A DNA stretch of 64,000 nt from Brucellaceae bacterium (GCA_020637775.1 JACKJV010000003.1:124001-188000); one strand, 5' to 3'. Shown: positions 33,584 to 42,562, counted from the first letter of the stretch. Numbers and translations are program-made. Notes: generated by a model from the letters alone, not told the origin.

Positions 33584-34855
33584 ATGACACGATTGACTCG
33601 CAGGCATTTCGGGCTGGTGGTGGGCGCCAGTGCAGCAACCCTGGCCATGCCGGCCTATTTGCGCGCACAGGGCAAGCCCAGGGTCGTCGTCATCGGCGGC
33701 GGGGCAGGCGGCGCGACGGCAGCCCGCTACATAGCCAAGGATTCCAAGGGCGAGATCGATGTCACCCTGATCGATGATTCCGAGAAATTCACCACCTGCT
33801 TCTTTTCCAATCTTTATCTCGGCGGGTTCCGCGATTTCGACTCCATCACCCATGGCTATGAAAAGCTCGAGGCGAATTACGGGATCACAAAGGTCACCGG
33901 CTATGCGCAGACCGTCGATCGCGCCGCCCGCAAGGTCATCATGGCCGACGGCTTGGAAATTCCATACGACCGCCTCGTCGTGTCGCCCGGCATCGACCTG
34001 ATCTGGGATTCCGTGCCCGGATATTCTCAGGAGGCGGCGGAGATCGCGCCGCATGCCTGGAAGGCCGGGCCGCAAACGCAATTGCTGAAGGCGAAGCTGG
34101 ATGCCATCGGCAATGGCGAGCAGATCGTCATGGTCGCGCCGCCCAACCCCTATCGCTGCCCGCCCGGCCCCTATGAGCGCGTATCCATGATGGCGCACCT
34201 GCTCAAGGCGAAGGGTGTGGATGCGAAGATCATCATCATCGATCCGAAGGAGAAATTCTCCAAGCAGGGGCTCTTTTCCGAAGGCTGGGAAAAATACTAT
34301 CCCGGCATGGTCGAGTGGTATGGTCCCAATATCCATGGCGGCATCGCAAGCGTGGACGTCAATGCCGGAACGGTGGAAACCGATCTCGACACGTTCAAGG
34401 GCGCGCTGCTCAACATCATTCCCGCCCAGAAGGCCGGCATGATTGCTGCCGAGGCCGGGCTCACCGATGACAGCGGCTTCTGTCCCATTGATCCTGCCTC
34501 CATGCGCTCGACCATGGATGAGAACATCTTCGTCATCGGCGATGCCTGCATTGCCGGCGCCATGCCGAAATCCGGGTTCTCGGCCAATAGCCAGGCCAAG
34601 GTTGCCTCGATGAACATTCGCGGCGACCTGACCGGTTCCAAGGTCTTCCCGGCGAAATACTCCAACACCTGCTGGAGCCTGATCGAAACGGATGACGGCG
34701 TGAAGGTCGGTGCGCAATATGCGCCGCAGGATGGGCAGATCGCTTCCACCTCCAGCTTCATCTCGCAGACGGGCGAGGATGCTGCGCTGCGCAAGGCGAC
34801 CTACGAGGAATCCGTCGGCTGGTATGCCGGTATCACGGCCGACATGTTCGGCTGA
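33584..34855 (+). CDS. soxF: Flavocytochrome c sulfide dehydrogenase-type flavoprotein SoxF
   Basis: A 423-residue FAD protein of the FccB/SoxF family. The N-terminal RLTRRHFGLVVGASAATLAM is a Tat signal; the FAD motif RVVVIGGGAGGATAARYI starts near residue 33 and IFVIGDACIAGAMPKSGFSA is the second FAD region. Redox-active cysteine candidates are in FTTCFFSNLYLGG and CPPGPYER. Family members oxidise sulfide in the periplasm and pass electrons to a cytochrome, here probably SoxE. The start follows AAGGAGGAAGAC. It is the last gene of the sox operon; soxG and soxH homologues do not follow. Confidence 0.94.
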   Translation: MTRLTRRHFGLVVGASAATLAMPAYLRAQGKPRVVVIGGGAGGATAARYIAKDSKGEIDVTLIDDSEKFTTCFFSNLYLGGFRDFDSITHGYEKLEANYGITKVTGYAQTVDRAARKVIMADGLEIPYDRLVVSPGIDLIWDSVPGYSQEAAEIAPHAWKAGPQTQLLKAKLDAIGNGEQIVMVAPPNPYRCPPGPYERVSMMAHLLKAKGVDAKIIIIDPKEKFSKQGLFSEGWEKYYPGMVEWYGPNIHGGIASVDVNAGTVETDLDTFKGALLNIIPAQKAGMIAAEAGLTDDSGFCPIDPASMRSTMDENIFVIGDACIAGAMPKSGFSANSQAKVASMNIRGDLTGSKVFPAKYSNTCWSLIETDDGVKVGAQYAPQDGQIASTSSFISQTGEDAALRKATYEESVGWYAGITADMFG

Positions 34856-34902
34856 ACGTCTTCCTCCCGGTGTCCGCGCCGGGCAGCGCGGGCACGGACG
34901 GC

Positions 34903-34934
34903 AAGCGGCGGTGCAAGGGGTTGCACCGCCGCTT
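34903..34934. terminator. Very strong hairpin between convergent soxF and YedE copy 2
   Basis: AAGCGGCGGTGCAA-GGGG-TTGCACCGCCGCTT is a perfect 14-base stem with a 4-base loop, 47 bases after soxF and 29 bases from the opposing YedE stop. It lacks a long T-tract but probably ends both transcripts. Confidence 0.7.
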
Positions 34935-34963
34935 CCTGTATGTCCCGGGAGGGCTGCCTGCGA

Positions 34964-36058
34964 TTATTCGGCCGGCTGGACGGCGGTGCGGGCCAACTGC
35001 CCGGTCTGCGCGGTTGCGTCGATGAAACGATGCGCCAGCGCCGCCGAACCGGCCATCGCGCCGAGACCGGCAAGCGCCGATACGGCAAGCACGGCACCGC
35101 CGGTGAAGCCGGCGCCGACGGTGCAGCCGACAGCCAGGATGCCGCCAAAGCCCATCAGCGCCCCGCCCGCCGGATAGCGCCAGGCCGCGGCCGCGCCCGG
35201 ATCGCGAAAACCGCTCAGCCGGAATTCGCCGAACAGCAGGGCGGCCAGAAAGGCGCCGGCCAGCGTGCCGATGAGTACGCCCTGGTCGAGCCCGTACCCT
35301 TCGCTTGCGCCTGAAGCCAGTTCGCCTGTCGTGGCGAGCGGGCGGATGAAGGAAAGGCTCTCCGCCTGGATCGGCTCGAACACCTGAAGCGACAGCACAT
35401 AGGTGAAGTACCAGCCGCCGGCGACCGCCAGTCCGACGGCGACGCCGCCAAGAACGCGCCAGACCGATGCCCGCGCCGCAATGGCGAGGCCGGCTGCCGA
35501 AAGCACCAGGACCGCGCCGATGGCAGGGCCCGCACCCTGGGCAAGACCGGCATGGGCAAGAAGGTCGTTGCCCCCGATGGCAGCCGTGTTCCACAACCCG
35601 CCAATCGCGTCGCGTGCGGGAACGAGAAGCCCCGAATAGGTGGCAAGTCCGGCCGCCGCGATGACAAGCGTGGTGACGAGGGCGCGGAGATTGCCGCCAG
35701 CCGCCAGCACCAGGTGGCGCGAGACACAGCCGCGCGCCAGCACCATGCCGAGGCCGAACAGGCCGCCGCCGATGAGTGCGCCGGACAGGCTTTGCGCCGT
35801 GGAAAAGAAGCGCGTCTCGGCCACGTCCACCGTGCCGCGCCAGATCAGCAACTGAACGGCGAGCAGGGCCGTGGCAAAGCCGGCCAGCCAGACGGCCGAG
35901 GCGCGCCGGTCCTTGCCGAACAGGCCGATGACGGCCGAGCGCGTGCAGAAGGCCGAGCGCCGCGCGGCAATGCCGAAGACGAGACCGAGGGCCACGCCGC
36001 CGGCAAGCGCCGCGCCGTTTTCGCCGACCGTGTCGATAAGGGGAACGAGATCGATCAT
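34964..36058 (-). CDS. YeeE/YedE-family thiosulfate-type permease, copy 2
   Basis: A 364-residue membrane protein with about ten segments, the same length as the YedE copy upstream of the sox cluster. Cysteine motifs correspond: RRSAFCTRSAVIGLFG, VLARGCVSRHLVLAAG and ILAVGCTVGAGFTGGAVLAV. The sequence has diverged from copy 1 (for example ARGCVSR in place of GTCGFGA), so the substrates may differ. The ATG at 36058 gives a normal N terminus and follows GGACAGCGGTG; the frame continues upstream through non-coding DNA. It faces soxF and is probably transcribed from the 400-base gap on its left. Confidence 0.88.
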   Translation of the reverse strand: MIDLVPLIDTVGENGAALAGGVALGLVFGIAARRSAFCTRSAVIGLFGKDRRASAVWLAGFATALLAVQLLIWRGTVDVAETRFFSTAQSLSGALIGGGLFGLGMVLARGCVSRHLVLAAGGNLRALVTTLVIAAAGLATYSGLLVPARDAIGGLWNTAAIGGNDLLAHAGLAQGAGPAIGAVLVLSAAGLAIAARASVWRVLGGVAVGLAVAGGWYFTYVLSLQVFEPIQAESLSFIRPLATTGELASGASEGYGLDQGVLIGTLAGAFLAALLFGEFRLSGFRDPGAAAAWRYPAGGALMGFGGILAVGCTVGAGFTGGAVLAVSALAGLGAMAGSAALAHRFIDATAQTGQLARTAVQPAE

Positions 36059-36458
36059 CACCGCTGTCCTTCCGCGAGAATGGATCGGCCAAGGATAGGC
36101 ATGCGGTTGGAAAAATCGCCGTCGGCGATTGCGCCACCGCTGGCTGAAAGAGAAAAATTGACCTGCATTGATCGATTGCGCGAAAAGAAATTCCGGCCCA
36201 GGCGGGCCAGGGCTGCGCTGCGATACGGCGCGGACGGGACAGGAGCTCGTCTGCCGTTTCGTTGGCCGGGCCGGGAAACCGGAAAAACCGCGCCCGTTCT
36301 CCTTGCCGTCACGTCCGGTTGACACGCGCCGTATCGCGGTCCGTCAACGGATCCTGCCGGGCAATGTTCCGGCTGCAAGATCAACGCTTGCCTTGTAAAG
36401 CGTCACAAGGCAGTTTGGCGCCCGCTCGGGCAGGCGGGCGATCACCGGGAGGAACCTG
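36059..36458. other. Intergenic region between YedE copy 2 and maiA
   Basis: A 400-base gap with divergent genes on either side. It contains AATCGCC-GTC-GGCGATT (perfect 7-base arms, 36114-36130), which could be an operator or hairpin in the YedE leader, and an AT-richer stretch around 36150-36195 suited to promoters. Short open frames exist on both strands but none has a ribosome site or a recognisable product. Confidence 0.6.
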
Positions 36459-37109
36459 ATGGCCAACATCACGCTGCACAACTATTTCCGTTCATCCACG
36501 TCTTACCGCGTGCGCATCGCCCTGGCTCTGAAGGGCATCGACTACGACTACGTGGCCCATCACCTGCGCCATGGCGGGAACCGGGCACCGGATTTCCTGG
36601 CGGTCAACCCGCAGGGGCTGGTGCCGGCGCTGGTCTGGTCGGATGGCACGGTGCTTGGCCAGTCGCTCGCCATCATGGAATTCATCGATGACATGGTGCC
36701 CGAACCGCCGCTCCTGCCCGCCGATGCCCATGGCAAGGCGCGGGTGCGCATGCTCTCGCAGATGATCGGCTGCGACATCCACCCGGTCAACAACCTGCGC
36801 GTTCTCAATGCCATTCGCAAGCGCTTCGGCGCCGACGACGCGGCCGTGGCCGACTGGTTCCGCCACTGGGTGGCCGAGACCTTCGCACCCATGGAGCAGA
36901 TGCTGGCGCAAGACGGGGCCACCGGCACCTTCTGCCATGGCGAGACCGTGACCATGGCCGACCTTTGCCTTGTTGCGCAGGTCGCCAACAACGGCCGCTT
37001 CGGTGTCGACATGGAACCTTACCCGACGATCCGACGCATTCACGACGCCTGCATGGAGATCGAGGCTTTCCGGGCAGCCGCGCCGATGAACCAGCCCGAC
37101 GCGGAATAG
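36459..37109 (+). CDS. maiA: Maleylacetoacetate isomerase (zeta-class glutathione S-transferase)
   Basis: A 216-residue zeta-class GST. RSSTSYRVRIALALKGIDYD holds the active-site SSxSxRVRIAL motif (Thr in place of the more common Cys or Ala), VNPQGLVPAL is the glutathione site and DIHPVNNLRVL is typical of maleylacetoacetate and maleylpyruvate isomerases. The enzyme isomerises cis to trans double bonds using glutathione, in tyrosine/homogentisate or gentisate breakdown. GGGAGGAACCTG precedes the ATG. It heads a cluster with a Rieske oxygenase and a GS-like ligase rather than hmgA or fahA, so its substrate may be a ring-cleavage product of that local pathway. Confidence 0.9.
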   Translation: MANITLHNYFRSSTSYRVRIALALKGIDYDYVAHHLRHGGNRAPDFLAVNPQGLVPALVWSDGTVLGQSLAIMEFIDDMVPEPPLLPADAHGKARVRMLSQMIGCDIHPVNNLRVLNAIRKRFGADDAAVADWFRHWVAETFAPMEQMLAQDGATGTFCHGETVTMADLCLVAQVANNGRFGVDMEPYPTIRRIHDACMEIEAFRAAAPMNQPDAE

Positions 37110-37203
37110 ATAAGGCTTTCATCAAACAGGCATTGAAAAGCGGCTTGCAAGCTGAAAACCTGCTTGCGGCAGCAATGACGACAAGCATGGGAGAAACCCC
37201 GCC

Positions 37204-38511
37204 ATGATGAGCCAGGAACAGAATGACCTGATCACCCGCATCGGCCCGGGCACGCCCGCCGGCGCCGTGCTGCGCCGCTACTGGCAGCCCGCGGCACTGG
37301 CCGAGGAACTGGTGTCGGCCCGGCCCGTCGTGCCGGTCACGCTGCTGGGTGAAAGGCTCGTCCTGTTCCGCGACGAAGAGGGCGAGCTGGGCCTGATAGG
37401 GCGTCATTGCCCGCATCGCGGCGCCGACATGTGTTATGGCCGGCTGGAAGACAACGGCTTGCGCTGTCCTTTCCACGGCTGGCACTTCAACCGCGACGGC
37501 CAGTGCGTGGAGCAGCCCGCCGAGCCCGAAGGCAGCCGCATGCACGAGAATATCCGTGCGGTTTCCTATCCGGTGGTAGAACGCAACGGCATCATCTTCG
37601 CCTATATGGGGCCGGGCGACCCGCCGCCCTTTCCCGCGCTCGATTGCTTCGCCGCGCCCGACAGCCATGTCTTCGCCTTCAAGGGCCTGTGGGAATGCAA
37701 CTGGCTGCAGGCCATGGAAGTCGGCATCGATCCGGCCCATGCCTCCTTCCTGCATCGCTTCCTGGAGGACGAGGATCCGTCCGCCAGCTATGGCAAGCAG
37801 TTCCGCGACAAGGCCGCCGATACCGAAATTCCCATGACGAAGCTGCTGCGCGATTATCCGCGCCCCGAGATCAAGGTCGAGGACGCGCCGCACGGCCTGC
37901 GCCTCGTCGCGCTACGCCACATGGAGGACGGGCGCACCCATGTGCGCGTGACCAACCAGGTGTTCCCGGAAGCCATCGTCATCCCCATGTCGCGCGAAAT
38001 GACGATCACGCAATGGCATGTGCCCGTCGATGACCAGACCTGCTACTGGTATTCCATGTTCACCAGTTTCGGAGCGCCTGTGAACAAGGCCCTGATGCGC
38101 GAGCAGCGGCTGAAGGAACACCGCCTGCCGGACTACGCGCCGCTGAAGAACCGGGCCAACAATTATGGCTACGATCCCGACGAGCAGAAGGACCGCACCT
38201 ATACCGGGATGGGCATGGACATCAACGTGCATGACCAGTGGGCGGTGGAAAGCATGGGTCGCATCCAGGACCGCACGCAGGAGCATCTGGGCCGCTCCGA
38301 CATCGCCATCTCGCGTTATCGCCGCATGCTGCGCGCGGCGATCGAGGCTGTCGGCAAGGGTGATGAAGGCGCCTTGCCCATGGCCAACGGATCGGCCGCC
38401 GCGGTGACAGGCCCGGTGGCGGTGGATGCCATCGGATCGGCCAGCGAGGACTGGCGCGCCGTCTATGAGCGCGCCGATTCCGAGCGCCGCGCCGGCTGCG
38501 CCTGGGCCTGA
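37204..38511 (+). CDS. Rieske non-haem iron oxygenase, large (alpha) subunit
   Basis: A 435-residue oxygenase of the phthalate dioxygenase/vanillate demethylase type. The Rieske centre is HCPHRGADMCYGRLED and CPFHGWHFNRDG (CxH...CxxH). The mononuclear iron site is in MEVGIDPAHASFLHRFLEDE (Asp and two His). No beta subunit, ferredoxin or reductase gene is adjacent, so it probably uses a reductase encoded elsewhere and is an alpha-only oxygenase, a group that often performs O- or N-demethylation or ring hydroxylation. It lies 94 bases after maiA and 11 bases before the GS-like gene. The substrate is unknown. Confidence 0.9.
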   Translation: MMSQEQNDLITRIGPGTPAGAVLRRYWQPAALAEELVSARPVVPVTLLGERLVLFRDEEGELGLIGRHCPHRGADMCYGRLEDNGLRCPFHGWHFNRDGQCVEQPAEPEGSRMHENIRAVSYPVVERNGIIFAYMGPGDPPPFPALDCFAAPDSHVFAFKGLWECNWLQAMEVGIDPAHASFLHRFLEDEDPSASYGKQFRDKAADTEIPMTKLLRDYPRPEIKVEDAPHGLRLVALRHMEDGRTHVRVTNQVFPEAIVIPMSREMTITQWHVPVDDQTCYWYSMFTSFGAPVNKALMREQRLKEHRLPDYAPLKNRANNYGYDPDEQKDRTYTGMGMDINVHDQWAVESMGRIQDRTQEHLGRSDIAISRYRRMLRAAIEAVGKGDEGALPMANGSAAAVTGPVAVDAIGSASEDWRAVYERADSERRAGCAWA

Positions 38512-38522
38512 AGGGGAGCGCG

Positions 38523-39986
38523 ATGGGGGGACATTCGCCTGATAGCCTGAAGTCCGGTCTGGTCGGCACCAAGGGCCTGCTTGACGACGAGGGATTCCGC
38601 CGCGCAGCCGAAATCTGCGCCGAGATGGAGGCCGGTGAATTCGAGACCGTGCGCGTCTGTTTCATCGACCAGCACGGCATCCTGCGCGGCAAGACGCTGG
38701 TCGCCGATGCGCTCGCCTCCGCCTTCCGCTCTGGCGTCGCCATGACATCGACACTGCTGCTGAAGGACACGTCGCACCGCACCGTTTTCGATGTCTGGGC
38801 CGCCGATTCCGGTTTCGGCCGTGGTGTGCTGACCGGCGCGGGCGACTTCCTCATGGTGCCCGATCCGCGCAGCTTTCGCCCGCTGCCCTGGTCGCCGCAT
38901 TCCGCCCTCATCCTCTGCGACATCTGGCAGGCCGATGGCGAAGCGCTGCCCTTGTCGGCGCGCGGCATTCTTGGCGCCGCCGTGGACCGGCTGAACGCCG
39001 CCGGCATGGATGCGCTCTTTGGCCTCGAACAGGAATTCTTCGTTTTTTCCGTCACCGACGAGCGACTGGCCCACGGCGATGGCGGCATGCCGCCCCGGCC
39101 GCCCGAGACGCAATTGCTTGCCCATGGCTACCAGTATCTGACCGAGGCGCGCTACGACGCCCTGGAACCGGTGATGGACGAGTTGCGCCGCGCGGCCCTC
39201 GCCATGGACCTGCCCGTTCGGACCATGGAGATCGAATTCGGCCCCAGCCAGTTCGAGTTCACCTTCGAGCCGCAGCGCGCCATGGCGGCCGCCGACAATG
39301 CCGTCCTGTTCCGCCATTGTGTGAAGTCCGTTTGCGCCCGCAACGGCCTGCACGCCACCTTCATGTCGCGACCACGCGTCGAAAACGGCATGGCCAGCGG
39401 TTGGCACGTGCATCAGTCCGTCACCGGCCTGGGCGGCGAGGAAAACCGCTTCATGCCGCAGGCCGGGCGTGAGCCGACACCGACGGCCTCCGGCTGGATC
39501 GCCGGCCTGCTCGAACATGCCGTGTCCGGCTGCATGCTGACCACGCCGACCGTCAACGGCTACAAGCGCTACCTGTCCGCCTTGCTGGCTCCGGATCGCG
39601 TGCAATGGGCCCATGACAACAAGGGCGCCATGCTGCGTGCGCTGTTTCGCGAGGGCGATCCGGCCAGCCGCATCGAGAACCGTACCCCGGAACCGGCGGC
39701 CAACCCGCATCTCGCGCTTGCCTCGCAGATCCTGGCCGGCCTCGATGGCGTGACGCGCGGCCTGACCGCGCCCGCCCCGGTGGAAAGCCCCTATGCCGGG
39801 GACGCGGAGCGCCTGCCGCGCAATCTGGGTGCCGCCATCGAGGCCTTCGCCGGCAGTGCCTTCTGGCGCGCGGCGCTGGGTGAAACCGTGGCCGACTGGC
39901 TGACACGCATCAAGCGGGCAGAATGGGACCGCTACCTTTCGGAAATCTCCGAATGGGAGCACAGGGAATATTTTTCGCTGTTCTGA
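38523..39986 (+). CDS. Glutamine-synthetase-like gamma-glutamyl ligase
   Basis: A 487-residue protein of the glutamine synthetase family. The catalytic C-terminal barrel shows the metal-binding ALFGLEQEFFVF, TMEIEFGPSQFEFTFEP, ASGWHVHQSVTG (ATP/metal) and NGYKRYLSALLAPDR, RIENRTPEPAANPHLALASQ. The N-terminal region does not match the main GlnA. Such proteins often ligate glutamate to amines (gamma-glutamylpolyamine, isopropylamine or anilide synthetases). The short 11-base spacing after a Rieske oxygenase suggests that the oxygenase acts on, or after, a gamma-glutamylated amine. GAAGGGGAGCG precedes the ATG. Confidence 0.85.
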   Translation: MGGHSPDSLKSGLVGTKGLLDDEGFRRAAEICAEMEAGEFETVRVCFIDQHGILRGKTLVADALASAFRSGVAMTSTLLLKDTSHRTVFDVWAADSGFGRGVLTGAGDFLMVPDPRSFRPLPWSPHSALILCDIWQADGEALPLSARGILGAAVDRLNAAGMDALFGLEQEFFVFSVTDERLAHGDGGMPPRPPETQLLAHGYQYLTEARYDALEPVMDELRRAALAMDLPVRTMEIEFGPSQFEFTFEPQRAMAAADNAVLFRHCVKSVCARNGLHATFMSRPRVENGMASGWHVHQSVTGLGGEENRFMPQAGREPTPTASGWIAGLLEHAVSGCMLTTPTVNGYKRYLSALLAPDRVQWAHDNKGAMLRALFREGDPASRIENRTPEPAANPHLALASQILAGLDGVTRGLTAPAPVESPYAGDAERLPRNLGAAIEAFAGSAFWRAALGETVADWLTRIKRAEWDRYLSEISEWEHREYFSLF

Positions 39987-40022
39987 CGGCGGAATCGAAA
40001 AGACTGACGGGAGGGAAAATCC

Positions 40023-40790
40023 GTGTATCGCAATCCGTTTTCGCTGGATGGCAAGATTGCCGTCATCACCGGGTCGTCGCGCGGCATCGGCAAGGCCATT
40101 GCCGAATGCATGGCCGGCCTTGGCGCCAGGGTGGTGATTTCCAGCCGCAAGGCCGATGCCTGCGAGCAGGCCGCCGCCGGCATCCGCGCCGAAGGCGGCG
40201 AAGCCCTTGTCGTGCCGTGCAACATTTCCGACAAGGCGCAGGTGGAAAACCTCATCGCCGAGACCGAGGCGCGCTGGGGCAAGCCGGACATCCTTGTCTG
40301 CAACGCGGCGGTGAACCCCTATTACGGACCGTTGACCGACCTGCCCGACGAAGCCTTCGACAAGATTTTCGCCAACAACGTGAAGTCCAATCTCTGGCTG
40401 TGCGGACGCGTGATCCCCGGCATGGCGGAAAAGGGCAACGGGTCGATTGTCATCATTTCTTCCATCGGCGGGCTGCGCGGCAATGGCGTCATCGGCGCCT
40501 ACGGCATGTCGAAGGCGGCCGATGTCATCCTCGCCAAGAATCTCGCCGTGGAACATGGGCCGAGCGGCATTCGCGTCAATTGCGTGGCGCCGGGCCTGGT
40601 CAGGACCGACTTCGCCCGCGCCCTGTGGGAAGACGAGAAGGCGATGAAGGTCCGCAATGCCATGACGCCGCTGCGGCGCATCGGCCAGCCGGACGAGATC
40701 GGCCCTGTCGCGGCCTTCCTGGCCTCCGATGCCGCGAGTTTCATCACCGGCGAGACCATCGTCGCCGACGGAGGCGTGACAAGCGCGTGA
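40023..40790 (+). CDS. SDR-family oxidoreductase
   Basis: A 255-residue classical short-chain dehydrogenase. It has the cofactor motif VITGSSRGIGKAIAE, the structural CNAAVNPYYGP (NAG-type), the catalytic Ser in VIISSIGGLRGNG and YGMSKAADVILAKNL (YxxxK), and the C-terminal FITGETIVADGG. The N-terminal MYRNPFSLDGKIAVITGSSR is common in short-chain dehydrogenases linked to fatty acyl or aromatic metabolism. The GTG start follows GGGAGGGAAAATCC. It is 36 bases after the GS-like ligase and overlaps the PNPOx-like gene, so the four genes form one operon. The substrate is unknown. Confidence 0.9.
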   Translation: MYRNPFSLDGKIAVITGSSRGIGKAIAECMAGLGARVVISSRKADACEQAAAGIRAEGGEALVVPCNISDKAQVENLIAETEARWGKPDILVCNAAVNPYYGPLTDLPDEAFDKIFANNVKSNLWLCGRVIPGMAEKGNGSIVIISSIGGLRGNGVIGAYGMSKAADVILAKNLAVEHGPSGIRVNCVAPGLVRTDFARALWEDEKAMKVRNAMTPLRRIGQPDEIGPVAAFLASDAASFITGETIVADGGVTSA

Positions 40791-41386
40791 CGAAACCTGC
40801 ATGGCATGACGATCTCCGGGCCTTTTCCGCCTGGTGCAGACAGGTGCTGGCTGAAGCGGCGGCAGGGCGTGAACTGGCGCCGCGCCTCATGCAGGTCGCC
40901 ACCATTGGCCTTGACGGCGCGCCGCGCCTGCGCACCGTGATGCTGCGCAGCGTCGAGGCGGACGGTTGGCACATCACCTTTCACACGGACGCCACCAGTT
41001 CCAAGGCTGCGGAACTGACCGCCGATCCGCGGCTCGAAGCCCATCTGTGGCGCCAGGACCTGCAAGTGATGCTGCGCCTGCGTGGCCGCGCCAGCCTCGT
41101 CAGGCCGCCGGATCCGCGCGCCCTGGCGGCTTGGGACGCTCTGCCCGGCCACTCGCGCCATGTCTATCGCCTGACCGAGCCGCAGGGGGCGACGATCGCC
41201 CGCGGCGGCGGCTATGGCCGGCACGAGGCGAAGCCCGGTGGTCATGACCCTGGCCTCGACCACTACGCGGTCGTGTCGGTGGCGCTGGACGAGATCGAGG
41301 GCGTCTCGCTGGACTCGGCCGGCCACCGCCGCGCCATCTGGCAGGCGCCCGGCCGGGAACGGCCGGACCGCTGGCTCGTGCCCTGA
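40787..41386 (+). CDS. Pyridoxamine 5'-phosphate oxidase family protein
   Basis: A 199-residue split-barrel flavin-binding protein. RLMQVATIGLDGAPRLRTVM and LRSVEADGWHITFHTDATSS, KAAELTADPRLEAHLW are typical of the PNPOx-like N-terminal domain. It lacks the clear C-terminal PdxH dimerisation region, so a role in vitamin B6 salvage is uncertain. The GTG start overlaps the SDR stop (GTGA), which implies translational coupling. It could supply a reduced flavin or act directly in the operon's pathway. Its stop codon directly abuts that of metC on the other strand. Confidence 0.82.
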   Translation: MTKPAWHDDLRAFSAWCRQVLAEAAAGRELAPRLMQVATIGLDGAPRLRTVMLRSVEADGWHITFHTDATSSKAAELTADPRLEAHLWRQDLQVMLRLRGRASLVRPPDPRALAAWDALPGHSRHVYRLTEPQGATIARGGGYGRHEAKPGGHDPGLDHYAVVSVALDEIEGVSLDSAGHRRAIWQAPGRERPDRWLVP

Positions 41387-42562
41387 TCAGGCAGCCGCGT
41401 TGGCCGCTTCCAGTCCGGCGGCAAGGTCGGCCTTCAGGTCAGCCACATCCTCCAGTCCGATCTGCAGGCGGATCAGCGGGCCGCCATAATCGGTGCGGCT
41501 GACGGTCCGGTCACCCAGGTAGACGTGGACCGCCAGGCTCTCATGTCCGCCCCAGGAATAGCCGAGACCGAAAATCTCCAGCGCGTCGAGAAAGGCATGC
41601 GCCTTTTCGGTGCCGCCGCCCTCGAGCACGATGGAGAAAAGGCCGGACGCGCCGCAGAAATCGCGCTTCCACAGGTCATGGCCCGGAAACGATGGCAGGG
41701 CAGGGTGCAGCACCTGCTTCACGCCCGGCTGGCCTTCCAGCCATTGCGCCAGCGCAAGGGCGCTTTCGCCGTGGCGTTGCAGCCGCACGCCCATGGTCTT
41801 CAGCCCGCGCTGCACGAGATAGACATCATCCGGCCCGGCACAGGTGCCAAGCGTCAGGAAGCCCTCGTGCAACCGGTCCCAGCAGGCATCGTTTGCCGAA
41901 ACCGTGCCAAGCAGCACGTCGGAATGGCCGCCGGGATATTTCGTCGCCGCGTGGACGGAGATGTCGACACCATGGTCGAGCGGCTTGAAGAACAGCGGCG
42001 TGGCCCATGTGTTGTCCATCATGACGATGGCGCCGCCGGCATGCGCCGCTTCGCAAATGGCCGGAATATCCTGCATTTCAAACGTGTTGGAGCCCGGCGA
42101 CTCGGTCCAGACCACCTTTGTGTTCGGCTTCATCACGCTGGCGATGCCGGCACCCAGTTCCGGTGGATAGTATTCCACCTCCACGCCAAGGCGGGCCAGC
42201 ATGGTATCGGCGAACCGCCGCGTCGGATTGTAGACCGAATCGACAATCAGAACATGGTCGCCGGCAGACAGGAACGAGAGCAGCGGTACGGTGACGGCCG
42301 CCAGGCCCGACGGCACGCAGATCGTGCCCGCCGAACCTTCCAGCGCGTCGATGGCACTGGCCAGCGCATCGGATGTCGGCGTGCCCCGCGTGCCGTAGGT
42401 GTAGCGCTGGTTGCGCGAGGCCATCGTGCCGGCATCCGGGAACAGGACGGTGGACGCATGGACGACCGGCGGCTGCACGAAGCCATGATATGATCGGGGT
42501 TCGTGGCCCGAATGCGCCAGCCGCGTGTTGATGCCCCTGGATTTTCCGTCCGTGCCCGTCAT
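41387..42562 (-). CDS. metC: Cystathionine beta-lyase
   Basis: A 391-residue PLP enzyme of the Cys/Met metabolism family. TYGTRGTPTSDALASAIDAL, DNTWATPLFFKPLDHGVDIS and SVHAATKYPGGHSDVLLGTV show the family, the last containing the PLP lysine. The combination GTRGTPT and YSWGGHESLA points to cystathionine beta-lyase, which converts cystathionine to homocysteine, rather than gamma-lyase. The ATG at 42562 follows GGAAGGGACAGGC; the frame extends upstream without a ribosome site. It converges on, and ends exactly against, the PNPOx-like gene. Confidence 0.92.
   Translation of the reverse strand: MTGTDGKSRGINTRLAHSGHEPRSYHGFVQPPVVHASTVLFPDAGTMASRNQRYTYGTRGTPTSDALASAIDALEGSAGTICVPSGLAAVTVPLLSFLSAGDHVLIVDSVYNPTRRFADTMLARLGVEVEYYPPELGAGIASVMKPNTKVVWTESPGSNTFEMQDIPAICEAAHAGGAIVMMDNTWATPLFFKPLDHGVDISVHAATKYPGGHSDVLLGTVSANDACWDRLHEGFLTLGTCAGPDDVYLVQRGLKTMGVRLQRHGESALALAQWLEGQPGVKQVLHPALPSFPGHDLWKRDFCGASGLFSIVLEGGGTEKAHAFLDALEIFGLGYSWGGHESLAVHVYLGDRTVSRTDYGGPLIRLQIGLEDVADLKADLAAGLEAANAAA

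Noticed and set aside
36168..36398. 76-codon open frame in the YedE-maiA gap
   Set aside because: No ribosome binding site, no recognisable motif and overlapping open frames on other phases; treated as non-coding.
38463..40802. 779-codon minus-strand frame over the GS-like and SDR genes
   Set aside because: Antisense shadow of two recognised genes; no ribosome site and His/Gly/Arg-rich composition.
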